A stretch of DNA of 64,000 nucleotides from positions 1 through 64,000 of the forward strand of contig CALUGW010000008.1 of NCBI GenBank assembly GCA_944320305.1, given 5' to 3'. The position numbers and the translations under genes were made by a program. Numbering within the stretch: the stretch's first letter is position 1; every line of letters starts with the position of its first letter. The notes beneath the pieces were generated by a model that made no database searches, was not told where the DNA came from, and saw only the letters and a program-made list of their open reading frames with translations. This stretch comes from an uncultured Prevotella sp. (lineage in GTDB: Bacteria > Bacteroidota > Bacteroidia > Bacteroidales > Bacteroidaceae). Positions 26,544-36,094 of the stretch are shown here, one piece after another.

Positions 26544-28955
26544 ATGAAACGATTAGCATTGTTCTTTTGGGCGTTGATGGCCATTGTGCCGTTGGCAGCC
26601 GCGGACAGTTCACGCATTGTCCAGAATCTTAATTTTGACTGGCGTTTTCATGCCGGCGACGTTGACGGAGCGCAGAATCCTGCTTTTGACAACAGCGGGT
26701 GGCAGACCGTTGTCGTGCCGCACGATTTTCAGATCTATCAGCCGTGGGTGGCTCCGGCCAAGGACGAGAAGGCCGACAACAGCGACATTGGAAGCAACGT
26801 GAGAAGCCGCCTCAGCTCGCGCGGTTTCAAGGAGATGGGCATAGGGTGGTATCGCAAAACCATAACCCCCGACAACGCATGGAGGGGCAAGCGCATTGTG
26901 CTCGACTTTGAGGGAATAATGCTTGTGGGCGATGTCTATCTGAACGGGCAGCGCGTCGGCGGTACGGAATACGGCTATCTCGGCTTCGACATTGACATCT
27001 CAAAGCTGCTGAAGTTCGGACAGCCCAACGTCATTGCCGTCAAGGCGAACACACAGCGGCCGGAGAACTCACGCTGGTACACCGGCGGAGGCCTGTTCCG
27101 CGACGTGCACCTTATTATTACAGACCCGCAGCAGCACTTCACGCGCCATCCGCTCTACATCACGACGCCGGCCGTCAGCGAGGCCAGCGCCACCGTTATG
27201 GTGCAGGCGGAGATGGCCTGCTACCTGCGCGTGAAAGACATAAAGGTGAACACGAAGATTCTGGACGGCGAGGGAAACGTGGTTTCAGACAAGACAAGCG
27301 ACATTCCCTACAACCGCGGCCAGAAGATAAACGAGTATCTGGTTGACAGCGTAACCATCGCGTCGCCGAAGCTCTGGAGCTGCGAGACGCCAAACTTGTA
27401 CAAGGCGGTTGTGACAATCTACCGTCCTGACGGCACCGTGGCAGACCGGGTCAGCGATGACTTCGGCATCCGCTGGTTTGAGTATTCGCCTGAATTCGGG
27501 TTCAAGCTGAACGGCAAGAAAGTGCTTTTCAAGGGCAACGCCAACCACCACACGCTGGGCGCGCTGGGCGCTGCCGCCTATCCGAGAGCGATGGAGAAGC
27601 GCATAAAACTGCTGAAGGAGTTTGGCTTCAACCACATACGCACCTCGCACAATCCATACAGCGAGTCGTTCCTCGACCTCTGCGACAAATACGGCATGCT
27701 TGTTGTTGACGAGCTTTATGACAAGTGGCTTACGCAGTATGCCGGCGGACGCACAGAGTGGGTCAACCTGTGGCAGCACGACGTGCCGGAGTTCGTCAAG
27801 CGCGACCGCAACCATCCGTCGGTGGTGATGTGGAGCCTCGGCAACGAGCTTCAGCAGTACTGGTCGCTGCCGTATGCCGACTGGGGCGTGACGCCTTATC
27901 GCCTGCAGCGCGAGCTGTTGCGCCGCTACGACAAGACCCGGCCTGTGACTGTGGCCATGCACCCGCGCGTGCGCGACCAGAGGACGGACTCGCTGCCGGC
28001 GCCGCTTGTGCACGAGACCGACATCGCCTCGTATAATTACCGCTATATGTATTTCCCCGGCGACAGCCGCCGTTTCCCCGACATGATCTTCTATCAGAGC
28101 GAGGCCAACACCTCAATGATGGGCCCCAACTTCTACGAGATGAATCGCGACAAGGTGGTCGGCCTGGCCTATTGGGGCATGATTGACTACCTCGGCGAGT
28201 CAACTGGATGGCCGGCAAAGGGATGGGTGCAGGGCGCTTTTGACATATCGCTCAATCCCAAGCCCATCGCATACCTGTTGTGGAGCATGTTCAAGCCAGA
28301 CGACCCTGTGGTGCACATCGGCATAATCGACGGCGACGACAACACCTTGTGGAACGATGTCAAGGTGGGCACGCAGCAGATGTCTGACCACTGGAACCGC
28401 AAGGAGGGCAGTACACTCTCGCTCTACACTTACACCAACGCCGACGAGGTGGAGCTGTTTGTTAACGGCAAGAGCATAGGCGTAAAGAAGAATTCGGACA
28501 ATCCGAGGACGCGCGACAAGATCAAGTGGGACAATGTCAAGTATGAGCCGGGCTACATTGAGGCTGTGGCAAAGAAAGGCGGCAAGGTTGTGGCGCGCCA
28601 CAAGATTGAGACCGCCGGCGACGCCGTTGCGCTGAAAGCCGAGCCTGATAATGCTGACTGGCAGGCCGATGGCCAGGACCTTCAGCACATAAAGATCAGC
28701 GCCGTTGACAAGAAAGGCCGCCTTGTGCAGGGGGCGCAGAATGAAATCTCGTTTGCCGTTGAAGGACCTGCGGAGATAATAGGTGTGATAAACGGCGACA
28801 TGACTAGCGACGAGCTGACCGTGGGCAACAAGCGCAGGCTGTACAGAGGCAATGCCACAGTGATACTGCGCTCCAAGCGCGAAGCCGGAAAGGTGACGCT
28901 TACGGCCACAACCGACGGCTTGAAGAAAGCCAAGCTGACGTTTGAGACCAAATGA
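26544..28955 (+). CDS. Glycoside hydrolase family 2 enzyme (beta-galactosidase-like), secreted
   Basis: This 803-residue protein has a signal peptide (MKRLALFFWALMAIVPLAAA). A jelly-roll sugar-binding domain follows (NLNFDWRFHAG, WYRKTITP), then an immunoglobulin-like domain, a TIM barrel, and C-terminal beta domains (DUF4982-like and GH2 C-terminal, VELFVNGKSIG, VQGAQNEISFAVEGPAEI). The acid/base glutamate is expected in SLGNELQQYW (about residue 435) and the nucleophile in FYQSEANTSM (about 520). It removes a terminal beta-linked sugar in the periplasm; galactose is likely but not proven. The start at 26544 gives the signal peptide; the frame upstream from 26370 includes the promoter. Confidence 0.92.
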   Translation: MKRLALFFWALMAIVPLAAADSSRIVQNLNFDWRFHAGDVDGAQNPAFDNSGWQTVVVPHDFQIYQPWVAPAKDEKADNSDIGSNVRSRLSSRGFKEMGIGWYRKTITPDNAWRGKRIVLDFEGIMLVGDVYLNGQRVGGTEYGYLGFDIDISKLLKFGQPNVIAVKANTQRPENSRWYTGGGLFRDVHLIITDPQQHFTRHPLYITTPAVSEASATVMVQAEMACYLRVKDIKVNTKILDGEGNVVSDKTSDIPYNRGQKINEYLVDSVTIASPKLWSCETPNLYKAVVTIYRPDGTVADRVSDDFGIRWFEYSPEFGFKLNGKKVLFKGNANHHTLGALGAAAYPRAMEKRIKLLKEFGFNHIRTSHNPYSESFLDLCDKYGMLVVDELYDKWLTQYAGGRTEWVNLWQHDVPEFVKRDRNHPSVVMWSLGNELQQYWSLPYADWGVTPYRLQRELLRRYDKTRPVTVAMHPRVRDQRTDSLPAPLVHETDIASYNYRYMYFPGDSRRFPDMIFYQSEANTSMMGPNFYEMNRDKVVGLAYWGMIDYLGESTGWPAKGWVQGAFDISLNPKPIAYLLWSMFKPDDPVVHIGIIDGDDNTLWNDVKVGTQQMSDHWNRKEGSTLSLYTYTNADEVELFVNGKSIGVKKNSDNPRTRDKIKWDNVKYEPGYIEAVAKKGGKVVARHKIETAGDAVALKAEPDNADWQADGQDLQHIKISAVDKKGRLVQGAQNEISFAVEGPAEIIGVINGDMTSDELTVGNKRRLYRGNATVILRSKREAGKVTLTATTDGLKKAKLTFETK

Positions 28956-28961
28956 CTGGTC

Positions 28962-28989
28962 GCGGGCGGCTGTGCATACGGCCGTCCGC
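28962..28989 (+). terminator. Hairpin after the GH2 gene
   Basis: GCGGGCGGC and GCCGTCCGC pair (one G-T) around 10 bases, just after the stop codon. There is no T tract, so the strength as a terminator is uncertain. Confidence 0.4.
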
Positions 28990-29083
28990 ACCTGCCGGTT
29001 TCAGACACGGAGCGGCAGTGCTTTTGCGGCGTTGCCGGCCAGTGATTTGCGGTTTGCGTAACACGCTGGCATTCAAATAAAAT

Positions 29084-29127
29084 GTGATATGGGCCGTTTT
29101 GCAGCGCAAAACGGCCCATATCATATT
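29084..29127. repeat. 22-nt palindromic repeat, two units forming a hairpin
   Basis: Two 22-nt units (29084-29105 and 29106-29127) are reverse complements of each other, giving 18-bp arms around AGC. They belong to the repeat family described at 11858-11967. Between this array and the next one (29128-29348) I see no gene or signal. Confidence 0.8.
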
Positions 29128-29348
29128 CCAAAACGACCGGTGGGGTGCATCCATTTTTAATGGCATTGTCCCTCCGAGACGCAAAATTTTGAGCCTCTAC
29201 ACGTGGCAGCCAGCAGGCCGGAGGCTTACATTTCTTGTCGAACAAACAAAAATCCTTATCCAGAACTCGCGTAAGTTTATGCCTTTGGCAGAGTGCTCCA
29301 CTTCGCAAAAAGAACAATCCAAAGGCGCGGAACGGCATGAAACACGGT

Positions 29349-29436
29349 GTAAAACAGGTCATATCGCATCGCGAAAAGGGTGGTTTGGCGATGCAATATG
29401 GCCTGTATTGCAGAGCGAAACAGGCCATTTTGGTTT
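29349..29436. repeat. 22-nt palindromic repeat, four tandem units
   Basis: Units at 29349, 29371, 29393 and 29415 keep an exact 22-base period; the best is GCAATATGGCCTGTATTGC. It is the second array of the family in the 858-base gap between the GH2 and YycJ-like genes. The remainder (29437-29660) shows no coding signal. Confidence 0.8.
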
Positions 29437-29666
29437 GAAACCATATGCTGTCAAAATAACTGCGAATCGGCGGAAGGACGGTGTCCTGTCGCCGAGACTG
29501 TAACCAAAAGGCGGCTGTCTGCTTACGGTTTTTCGGGCGCTGCCGCAGCGGGTGAGGTCGAGACGGCTCGCGGTTGTGTTCCGATTTCGGACAATCGGCC
29601 GCAACAAGGTTTTCTGGCTGACCCGAAATGCGGATGGAAATCTTTGGATATTACGCAAATTATTTT

Positions 29667-29674
29667 TACTTTTG
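29667..29674 (+). promoter_or_regulatory. Promoter -7 box for the YycJ-like hydrolase gene
   Basis: TACTTTTG matches TAnnTTTG. It implies a leader of about 130 bases before the coding start at 29814; the leader contains a CCGGCGT/ACGCCGG hairpin (29707-29728). Confidence 0.6.
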
Positions 29675-29697
29675 CATAACGGAAACTAAAAAGAACC

Positions 29698-29820
29698 ATG
29701 CCGGAGCCGGCGTATGTGTTGACGCCGGGAGCGGTGCCGGTGACTTCCGGCCATGTGCCATGGCGGTGTTGCCGGAGGTTCGGGTCTTGTAATTTTGATT
29801 GGAATCGGGCGAAATGTTAA
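29698..29820 (+). CDS. Possible leader ORF overlapping the YycJ-like start codon
   Basis: ATG at 29698 opens 40 codons (MPEPAYVLTPGAVPVTSGHV, then a Cys- and Trp-rich half) ending in TAA at 29818-29820. The stop lies 4 bases beyond the ATG of the next gene at 29814, a geometry that allows translational coupling or leader-peptide control. It could be chance; I recognise no family. Confidence 0.3.
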   Translation: MPEPAYVLTPGAVPVTSGHVPWRCCRRFGSCNFDWNRAKC

Positions 29821-30611
29821 AGTTCATATCATTGGGAAGCGGCAGCAGCGGCAACTGCTATTTTTTGTTCACGGCGACAGAGGGCTTGATGATTGATGTC
29901 GGAATAGGAATCCGCTCATTGAAGAAATATTTCAGGGAGTACGGGCTCAGCCTGGCTTCGATAAAGAATATTCTCGTCACCCACGACCATGCGGACCACG
30001 TCAAGGCTGTAGGCGTGCTGGCAAACGAGTTCAAGCTGCCGGTGTATGCCACGGAGAAAGTGCACGAGGGCATTCTGCGCAACTATTGTGTGACAAAGAA
30101 GATAGACAAGCAGCTTGTGCGCTATGTTGAAAAAGGCCGCACGCTCAATGTCGGCTCGTTCGTTGTCACTCCGTTCAACGTGCCCCATGACAGCAACGAC
30201 AACGTGGGCTACCTGATTGAGGGCGGCGGCAGCTCGGTGTGCATCATAACCGACGCGGGCTGCGTCACCGACGATATGCGCCGCTATTCGGCCGGTGTGC
30301 CAAATCTGGTGGTTGAGGCGAATTATGATGAGGAGATGCTCAGCGGAGGCCGTTATCCCGCTTATCTTAAAAAGCGCATAGCGAGCGACACGGGCCATCT
30401 GTGCAACACAGACTGCGCCAGGTTCATAGCCGGCAACGCGGAGAGCCTGCGCCATGTGTGGCTCTGCCATCTCAGTGAGGAGAACAATCATCCCGAGCTG
30501 GCGCGCAAGACGGCGGAGGCGGCTCTGGCCGGCGCCGGAAAGACGGTCGGTGAGGATGTCGCCCTCGATGTGCTCAAGCGCAAGATGCCGACCGGGGTGT
30601 TTGAGCTTTGA
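29814..30611 (+). CDS. MBL-fold metallo-hydrolase, YycJ/WalJ-like
   Basis: This 265-residue cytosolic metallo-beta-lactamase-fold protein has a start motif (FISLGSGSSGNCYFL) and a metal motif THDHADH (H57, H59, D61, H62). Further ligand-bearing segments are VPHDSNDNVGYLI, ITDAGC and LCHLSEENNHPE. The family includes YycJ, a 5' exonuclease-like protein linked to DNA repair and cell-wall control in Gram-positive bacteria. The role in Bacteroidales is not established. It is followed 35 bases later by the helicase gene, probably on one transcript. Confidence 0.85.
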   Translation: MLKFISLGSGSSGNCYFLFTATEGLMIDVGIGIRSLKKYFREYGLSLASIKNILVTHDHADHVKAVGVLANEFKLPVYATEKVHEGILRNYCVTKKIDKQLVRYVEKGRTLNVGSFVVTPFNVPHDSNDNVGYLIEGGGSSVCIITDAGCVTDDMRRYSAGVPNLVVEANYDEEMLSGGRYPAYLKKRIASDTGHLCNTDCARFIAGNAESLRHVWLCHLSEENNHPELARKTAEAALAGAGKTVGEDVALDVLKRKMPTGVFEL

Positions 30612-30646
30612 TAAAAATTGGACATTAAGATAAACATAATAGCAAA

Positions 30647-31960
30647 ATGGATTTGAAGCAGACTTTGGCCGGAATCGGCGTCGAGAGGCTCAGCGGGATG
30701 CAGTCGGAGGCCTACAATCTGATTGCCGGTACAGACAAGGATGTGGTTGTGATCTCTCCCACCGGAACGGGCAAGACCCTGGCTTACATGCTGCCGCTGG
30801 CAGAAATACTTGATCCGGCAGCCGACAGTCTGCAGGCCGTGGTTGTGGTGCCGGGCCGGGAGCTTGCCATGCAGTCGGCCGCAGTGATGGCCTCGCTGCG
30901 CACAGGCGTCAGGACGGTGTGCTGCTACGGCGGGCGTCCGGCAATGGACGAGCACCGCATTATAAAAGATGTGAGGCCACAGGTTGTGTTCGGCACGCCC
31001 GGACGGCTCAACGACCACATCGCCAAAGGCAATCTTTCGCCTTATTCCGTGCGTGTGGCCATTGTGGACGAGTTTGACAAGTGCATGGAGATGGGCTTCC
31101 AGAATGAGATGTCGAAGCTTTTCAAGTCGCTTGCCGGGCTCCGCCGCCGCTTCCTCCTCTCTGCCACAGACATGGAGCAGATACCGGGGTTTGTCAACAT
31201 CAGGTCGGCGGTGAAACTCGACTATTCTGCAGGGGGAGTCTCGTCGAGAGTCTCGCAGTATGTCGTCAGGAGCGAGCTTAAGGACAAGCTGCAGGCGCTC
31301 GACCGGCTGCTGTGCGTCCTCGGCGGCCGGAGCAGCATGGTGTTTCTCAATTACCGTGACAGCGTGGAGCGTGTGGCGGCATACTTGTCGGGGCGCGGCT
31401 TCTGCGTCAGCGCCTATCACGGCGGCCTGGAGCAGGACGCGAGGGAGATGGCGCTGTTCAAGTTTGCCAACGGCACCAACAACATTCTCGTGTCAACCGA
31501 CTTGGCGTCGCGCGGCCTGGACATACAGGCTGTGGACAACATAATCCATTACCATCTGCCCCAGACGGCGGAGGCCTACATCCACCGTGTGGGGCGCACG
31601 GCGCGGTGGGCGTCATTCGGCAGCTCGTTCTTCATATTGTCTTCGGGCGAGGAGGTTCCGGAGTTTGTCAGCGGCGAGTGCCCTGAATACGCCATGCCCG
31701 GCGAGATACCTCCGCCGGCGCTGTCGAGGATGGCCACCGTCTACATCGGCAAGGGCAAGAAAGACAAGATAAGCAAGGGCGACGTGGTGGGCTTCCTGTG
31801 CAAGAAAGCCGGGCTGGGACGCGAAGAGATAGGGCGTGTTGACGTCATGGAGCGTTATGCTTATGCTGCGGTCTTGCGCTCCAAGCTGCCTCAAGTGCTG
31901 GAAAAGGCCGACGGAGAGAAGATAAAGGGCATCAGGACAATTGTGGCGCCGATAAAGTAG
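30647..31960 (+). CDS. DEAD-box RNA helicase-like protein
   Basis: This 437-residue protein has the two RecA-like helicase domains: Q-type region near GMQSEAYNLI, Walker A SPTGTGKTLAYMLP, motif II as DEFDK instead of DEAD, motif III LLSATDM, motif V STDLASRGLDIQ and motif VI HRVGRTAR. The C-terminal 90 residues (YIGKGKKDKISKGDVVGFLC, VMERYAYAAVLRS) look like a DbpA-type RNA-binding domain. It probably remodels RNA or ribosome-assembly intermediates. The variant motif II occurs in Bacteroidota homologues as I remember them. Confidence 0.87.
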   Translation: MDLKQTLAGIGVERLSGMQSEAYNLIAGTDKDVVVISPTGTGKTLAYMLPLAEILDPAADSLQAVVVVPGRELAMQSAAVMASLRTGVRTVCCYGGRPAMDEHRIIKDVRPQVVFGTPGRLNDHIAKGNLSPYSVRVAIVDEFDKCMEMGFQNEMSKLFKSLAGLRRRFLLSATDMEQIPGFVNIRSAVKLDYSAGGVSSRVSQYVVRSELKDKLQALDRLLCVLGGRSSMVFLNYRDSVERVAAYLSGRGFCVSAYHGGLEQDAREMALFKFANGTNNILVSTDLASRGLDIQAVDNIIHYHLPQTAEAYIHRVGRTARWASFGSSFFILSSGEEVPEFVSGECPEYAMPGEIPPPALSRMATVYIGKGKKDKISKGDVVGFLCKKAGLGREEIGRVDVMERYAYAAVLRSKLPQVLEKADGEKIKGIRTIVAPIK

Positions 31961-32006
31961 AATTCCACAAGTTGTCGGTGCTGAACACATAATTCCGTTG
32001 GATTTA

Positions 32007-32038
32007 TTTTGTCGGTTGGAAGAAATATTGTATCTTCG
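32007..32038 (+). promoter_or_regulatory. Promoter for serC
   Basis: TTTTG at 32007-32011 and TATCTTCG at 32031-32038 (one mismatch to TAnnTTTG) are 19 bases apart. The serC start lies 55 bases downstream. Confidence 0.6.
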
Positions 32039-32092
32039 CAGACGGCTACAGATTAAAAGTAGTAACAAAAACAACTAAAAACTGTAATAATT

Positions 32093-33160
32093 ATGAAGAA
32101 GTACAACTTTAACGCAGGCCCTTCAATACTTCCGAGGGAAGTGATTGAAAATACAGCCAAGCAATGTCTGGACTTTAACGGCTCCGGCCTTTCGCTTATG
32201 GAAATCAGCCACCGGGCCAAGGATTTTCAGCCTGTGGTTGACGAGGCGATGGCTCTCGTCAAGGAATTGCTTCAGCTGCCGGACGGATATTCTGTCATAT
32301 TCTTGGGCGGAGGCGCCTCTTTGGAGTTCTGTATGGTACCCTATAACTTCCTGATCAATAAGGCCGCTTACCTGAACACCGGAACCTGGGCCAAGAAAGC
32401 CATGAAAGAGGCGAAGCTCTTCGGCGAGGTCGTTGAGGTGGCTTCTTCCGCCGAAAGCAACTACACATATATCCCAAAGGACTGGACTTGCCCTGCCGAC
32501 GCGGACTATCTGCACATCACGACCAACAACACAATCTACGGAACGGAGTTGCGCAAGGATCTTGACGTGCCCGTGCCGATGATTGCCGATATGTCTTCTG
32601 ACATCTTCAGCCGCCCCGTCGATGTGAGCAAGTACGACTGCATCTACGCCGGAGCGCAGAAGAACCTGGCCATGGCCGGAGTGACCATCGTCATACTGAA
32701 GGACGAAAAGCTCGGCAAGGCCCCACGCCAGATACCGACAATGCTTAATTATCAGACACACGTCGAGAAAGGCTCGATGTTCAACACGCCGCCGGTCGTT
32801 CCGATTTACTGCGCTTTGGAGACTCTCCGCTGGATCAAGAAGAACGGCGGTGTTGAGGCAATGGACAAGCTCGCAGTGCGGCGCGCCGCCATTCTGTATG
32901 ACGAGATAGACCGCAACAAGCTCTTCCGCGGCACCGTCAAGGAGGAAGACCGCTCGCTGATGAACATCTGCTTCGTTATGAACGACGAGTACGCGGAGCT
33001 TGAAAAGCCGTTCCTCGAGTTCGCGACCTCAAGAGGCATGGTCGGCATCAAGGGCCACCGCAGCGTCGGCGGATTCCGGGCCAGCTGCTACAATGCGCAG
33101 ACCATAGAGGGCGTTGAGGCTCTCGTGCAGTGCATGAAGGAGTTCGAGGCAAGCCACTGA
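32093..33160 (+). CDS. serC: Phosphoserine aminotransferase
   Basis: This 355-residue PLP enzyme converts 3-phosphohydroxypyruvate and glutamate to phosphoserine and 2-oxoglutarate. It begins [16 protein letters not shown] and has the PLP-lysine motif [12 protein letters not shown] (K190) and substrate segments [10 protein letters not shown] and [13 protein letters not shown]. It is the first gene of the serine operon with serA 124 bases downstream. An inverted repeat between them (GTGGAGCTGCCGCA at 33202-33215 and its complement at 33243-33256) is a possible attenuating hairpin. Confidence 0.97.
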   Translation: MKKYNFNAGPSILPREVIENTAKQCLDFNGSGLSLMEISHRAKDFQPVVDEAMALVKELLQLPDGYSVIFLGGGASLEFCMVPYNFLINKAAYLNTGTWAKKAMKEAKLFGEVVEVASSAESNYTYIPKDWTCPADADYLHITTNNTIYGTELRKDLDVPVPMIADMSSDIFSRPVDVSKYDCIYAGAQKNLAMAGVTIVILKDEKLGKAPRQIPTMLNYQTHVEKGSMFNTPPVVPIYCALETLRWIKKNGGVEAMDKLAVRRAAILYDEIDRNKLFRGTVKEEDRSLMNICFVMNDEYAELEKPFLEFATSRGMVGIKGHRSVGGFRASCYNAQTIEGVEALVQCMKEFEASH

Positions 33161-33284
33161 CCTCGCCTCTGCCGGATATTCCCGCATCAGAATTTCCCGA
33201 AAGTGGAGCTGCCGCAATGCGCAACCGGGCCGCAATGGCCGTTTGCGGCAGCTCCACAAGTTTTCAATCTTTAAAACATCTTAT

Positions 33285-34205
33285 ATGAAAAAGATATTGT
33301 TGGCCACAGAAAAGCCGTTTACTGCAGCCGCAGTCAAAGCCATAAGAGACGAGATAAACAACGCCGGCAACGAGCTGGTGCTGCTGGAGAAGTACACAGA
33401 CAAATCGCAATTGCTCGATGCCGTCAAGGACGTCGATGCGATGATTGTCAGGTCTGACAAGGTGACTCCCGATGTGCTCGACGCCGCCGGCAGCCTGAGG
33501 ATTGTCGTGAGGGCAGGCGCCGGCTATGATTCAATAGACACCGCTTACGCCAAGCAGAAAGGTGTTGTTGTGGAGAACACACCCGGCCAGAACTCCAATG
33601 CGGTCGCTGAGCTTGTCTTCGGACTGCTGGTCTATGCTGTGCGCAATTTCTACAACGGCAAGTCGGGCACCGAGCTGAAAGGCAAGAAGCTGGGAATACT
33701 GGCCTTTGGGAATGTGGGCCGCAACGTGGCGCGCATCGCCAAAGGCTTCGGAATGGACGTCTGCGCCTATGACGCCTATTGCCCCAAGGAGAGCATCGAG
33801 GGCGCCGGCGTGAAGGCGGTGGACAGCCAGGAGGAGCTGTTCAGCCAGTGCGACATTGTGTCTCTGCACATTCCGGCGACAAGCGAGACCAGAGAGAGCA
33901 TCAATTATGCTTTGGTTAACCGCTTGCCAAAGGGGGGAATACTGGTTAATACAGCCCGCAAGGAGGTGATAAACGAGCCGGAGCTTCTCAAGCTGATGGC
34001 CGAGAGAGACGACCTGAAATACATCACGGACATCAAGCCGGACGCCGACGCCGACTTCGCGAAGTTTGAAAACCGCTATTTCAGCACTCCGAAGAAGATG
34101 GGCGCGCAGACTGCCGAGGCCAACACAAATGCCGGAATAGCGGCAGCAAGGCAGATAAACGCCTATTTTGCTACCGGCGACACAACGTATCAAGTAAACA
34201 AATGA
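33285..34205 (+). CDS. serA: D-3-phosphoglycerate dehydrogenase, short form
   Basis: This 306-residue NAD-dependent dehydrogenase carries out the first step of serine synthesis. The Rossmann domain contains LGILAFGNVGRNVARIAKG and the catalytic arginine is in NTARKEV. Where most family members have a His in a TPHxG motif, this one has TPKKMGAQT, so Lys replaces the catalytic His; I recall the same substitution in other Bacteroidales and in Entamoeba. No ACT regulatory domain is present. The start at 33285 (MKKILLATEKPF) is preferred to 33243, which lies in the hairpin. The DUF1015 gene follows after 7 bases. Confidence 0.93.
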   Translation: MKKILLATEKPFTAAAVKAIRDEINNAGNELVLLEKYTDKSQLLDAVKDVDAMIVRSDKVTPDVLDAAGSLRIVVRAGAGYDSIDTAYAKQKGVVVENTPGQNSNAVAELVFGLLVYAVRNFYNGKSGTELKGKKLGILAFGNVGRNVARIAKGFGMDVCAYDAYCPKESIEGAGVKAVDSQEELFSQCDIVSLHIPATSETRESINYALVNRLPKGGILVNTARKEVINEPELLKLMAERDDLKYITDIKPDADADFAKFENRYFSTPKKMGAQTAEANTNAGIAAARQINAYFATGDTTYQVNK

Positions 34206-34212
34206 CTTCCGT

Positions 34213-35460
34213 ATGGCAACAGTAAAACCTTTCAGGGGCCTGCGGCCGCCGAGAGAACTTGTGGAGCGGGTCGAGTCGAGGCCTTATGATGTGCTCAGCT
34301 CCGAGGAGGCGAGGGCAGAGGCCGGAACAAACGAGATGAGCCTTTACCACATCATTAAGCCGGAGATTGATTTCGAGCCAGGTACCAGTGAGTACGATCC
34401 GCGGGTGTATGCCAAGGCCGCCGAGAACTTCGCAAAGTTCCAGGCCAACGGATGGCTCGTGCAAGACACAAAGGAGCAATACTACATTTACGCCCAGACA
34501 ATGAACGGCAAGACGCAGTACGGGCTTGTCGTGGGTGCCTATGTTGACGATTATCTGAGCGGCGTCATAAAGAAGCACGAGCTGACACGGCGCGACAAGG
34601 AGGAGGACAGAATGAAGCACGTCAGGGCCACGGACGCCAACATGGAGCCTGTCTTCTTCGCCTATCCTGACAACGACGCGCTCGACGCGCTTATAAGGCG
34701 TTATGTCCAGACTGCTCCCGAATATGATTTCATCGCTCCTGTGGACGGTTTCAGACACCAGTTCTGGATTGTCGGCGACGATGATGACATCAAGGCGATA
34801 ACGGAGGAATTCGCAAAGATGCCTTCTTTGTATATTGCCGACGGCCATCACCGCTCGGCCGCCGCCGCGCTGGTGGGCGCTGAGAAGGCCCGTCAGGATC
34901 CACGCCACGCCGGAAACGAGGAGTACAACTATTTCATGGCAGTGTGCTTCCCGGCCTCGCAGCTCACAATTCTGGACTACAACAGGGTTGTCAAGGATCT
35001 GAACGGCCTGACAACAGACCAGTTTCTTGACTCACTGGGCAAGAATTTCACCGTGGAGCTGAAGGGCAGCGAGGCTTACCGCCCGCAGCGTCTGCACGAG
35101 TTCTCGCTTTATGTCGACGGAAAGTGGTACAGCCTTGCCGCCAAGCCGGGAACATTCGACGACAGCGACCCCATCGGAGTGCTTGATGTCGACATTTCAA
35201 GTCGCCTGATTCTCAATGACATTTTGGGCATCAAGGACTTGCGGAGCGACAAGCGCATCGATTTCGTAGGAGGCCTTCGCGGACTTGACGAGCTGATGCG
35301 CCGTGTGGACAGCGGCGAGATGCGCGCCGCGCTTGCGCTCTATCCGGTCTCGATGAGGCAGATCATGGACATTGCCGACAGCGGAAAAATCATGCCGCCC
35401 AAGGCCACATGGTTTGAGCCCAAGCTGCGCTCAGGGCTGGTTGTACACAAGCTGTCGTGA
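34213..35460 (+). CDS. DUF1015 family protein
   Basis: This 415-residue cytosolic protein has the DUF1015 start (KPFRGLRPPRELVERVESRPYD) and the conserved IADGHHRSAAAA segment (about residues 210-221). The family is widespread and often encoded beside serine biosynthesis genes, as here. A link to serine metabolism (for example a kinase-like step) has been discussed for some relatives, but I cannot assign a reaction. The stop overlaps the next start (TGATG). Confidence 0.9.
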   Translation: MATVKPFRGLRPPRELVERVESRPYDVLSSEEARAEAGTNEMSLYHIIKPEIDFEPGTSEYDPRVYAKAAENFAKFQANGWLVQDTKEQYYIYAQTMNGKTQYGLVVGAYVDDYLSGVIKKHELTRRDKEEDRMKHVRATDANMEPVFFAYPDNDALDALIRRYVQTAPEYDFIAPVDGFRHQFWIVGDDDDIKAITEEFAKMPSLYIADGHHRSAAAALVGAEKARQDPRHAGNEEYNYFMAVCFPASQLTILDYNRVVKDLNGLTTDQFLDSLGKNFTVELKGSEAYRPQRLHEFSLYVDGKWYSLAAKPGTFDDSDPIGVLDVDISSRLILNDILGIKDLRSDKRIDFVGGLRGLDELMRRVDSGEMRAALALYPVSMRQIMDIADSGKIMPPKATWFEPKLRSGLVVHKLS

Positions 35461-36050
35461 TGGATTCGGATTGTTTCAAGACGCTAAGCGATAAAAGAGG
35501 CGAGGGATATTACACTGAGAAAAGGAGTAAATTCCTCGCCTTTGCCCATCATGCCGCGTCCGCCGACGAGGTGAGAGAGCTGCTCGCCCGCTACAAAAAG
35601 GAGTATTTCGACGCGCGCCACGTGTGCTACGCCTATGTGATGGGCGCCGACAGGAGCGTTTTCCGCGCCAACGACGACGGTGAGCCGTCAAGCACGGCGG
35701 GCAAGCCGATACTCGGCCAGATCAACAGCCGCGGGCTGACGGACGTGCTTGTGGTTGTCGTGCGGTATTACGGCGGCGTCAATCTCGGCACTGGCGGCCT
35801 TATTGTGGCCTACCGTTCGGCTGCCGCCGCCGCGCTCGACGACGCCGAGACTGTCGTGAGGCAGATTGAGGAGGAGGTCTGCTTCAGTTTCCCCTACGTG
35901 ATGATGAATTCCGTCATGCGCATTGTTAAGGAGATGTCGCCGCGCATCATTTCCCAGAAATACGACAACACCTGCGAGATGAGATTCTCGATCGGGGCGT
36001 CGCGGGCCGCCGCGCTCAGGGAGAAATTAAACAAATTATCTTTCGAATAA
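35460..36050 (+). CDS. YigZ/IMPACT family protein (UPF0029)
   Basis: This 196-residue protein has the conserved IMPACT core: DARHVCYAYVMG, NDDGEPSSTAGKPIL and VVVRYYGGVNLGTGGL, followed by a C-terminal ferredoxin-like DUF1949 region. Eukaryotic relatives act in translation control; the bacterial function is not settled. I chose ATG 35460, overlapping the preceding stop; a GTG at 35457 is the in-frame alternative. It is the last gene of the serC-serA-DUF1015 run. Confidence 0.88.
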   Translation: MDSDCFKTLSDKRGEGYYTEKRSKFLAFAHHAASADEVRELLARYKKEYFDARHVCYAYVMGADRSVFRANDDGEPSSTAGKPILGQINSRGLTDVLVVVVRYYGGVNLGTGGLIVAYRSAAAAALDDAETVVRQIEEEVCFSFPYVMMNSVMRIVKEMSPRIISQKYDNTCEMRFSIGASRAAALREKLNKLSFE

Positions 36051-36074
36051 TTTTGCCGTTTCAAGAATTAGTGT

Positions 36075-36082
36075 TACCTTTG
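36075..36082 (+). promoter_or_regulatory. Promoter -7 box for tRNA-Ser
   Basis: TACCTTTG ends 12 bases before the first base of the tRNA, as expected for a directly transcribed tRNA gene. Confidence 0.65.
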
Positions 36083-36094
36083 CACCCGCATAAA

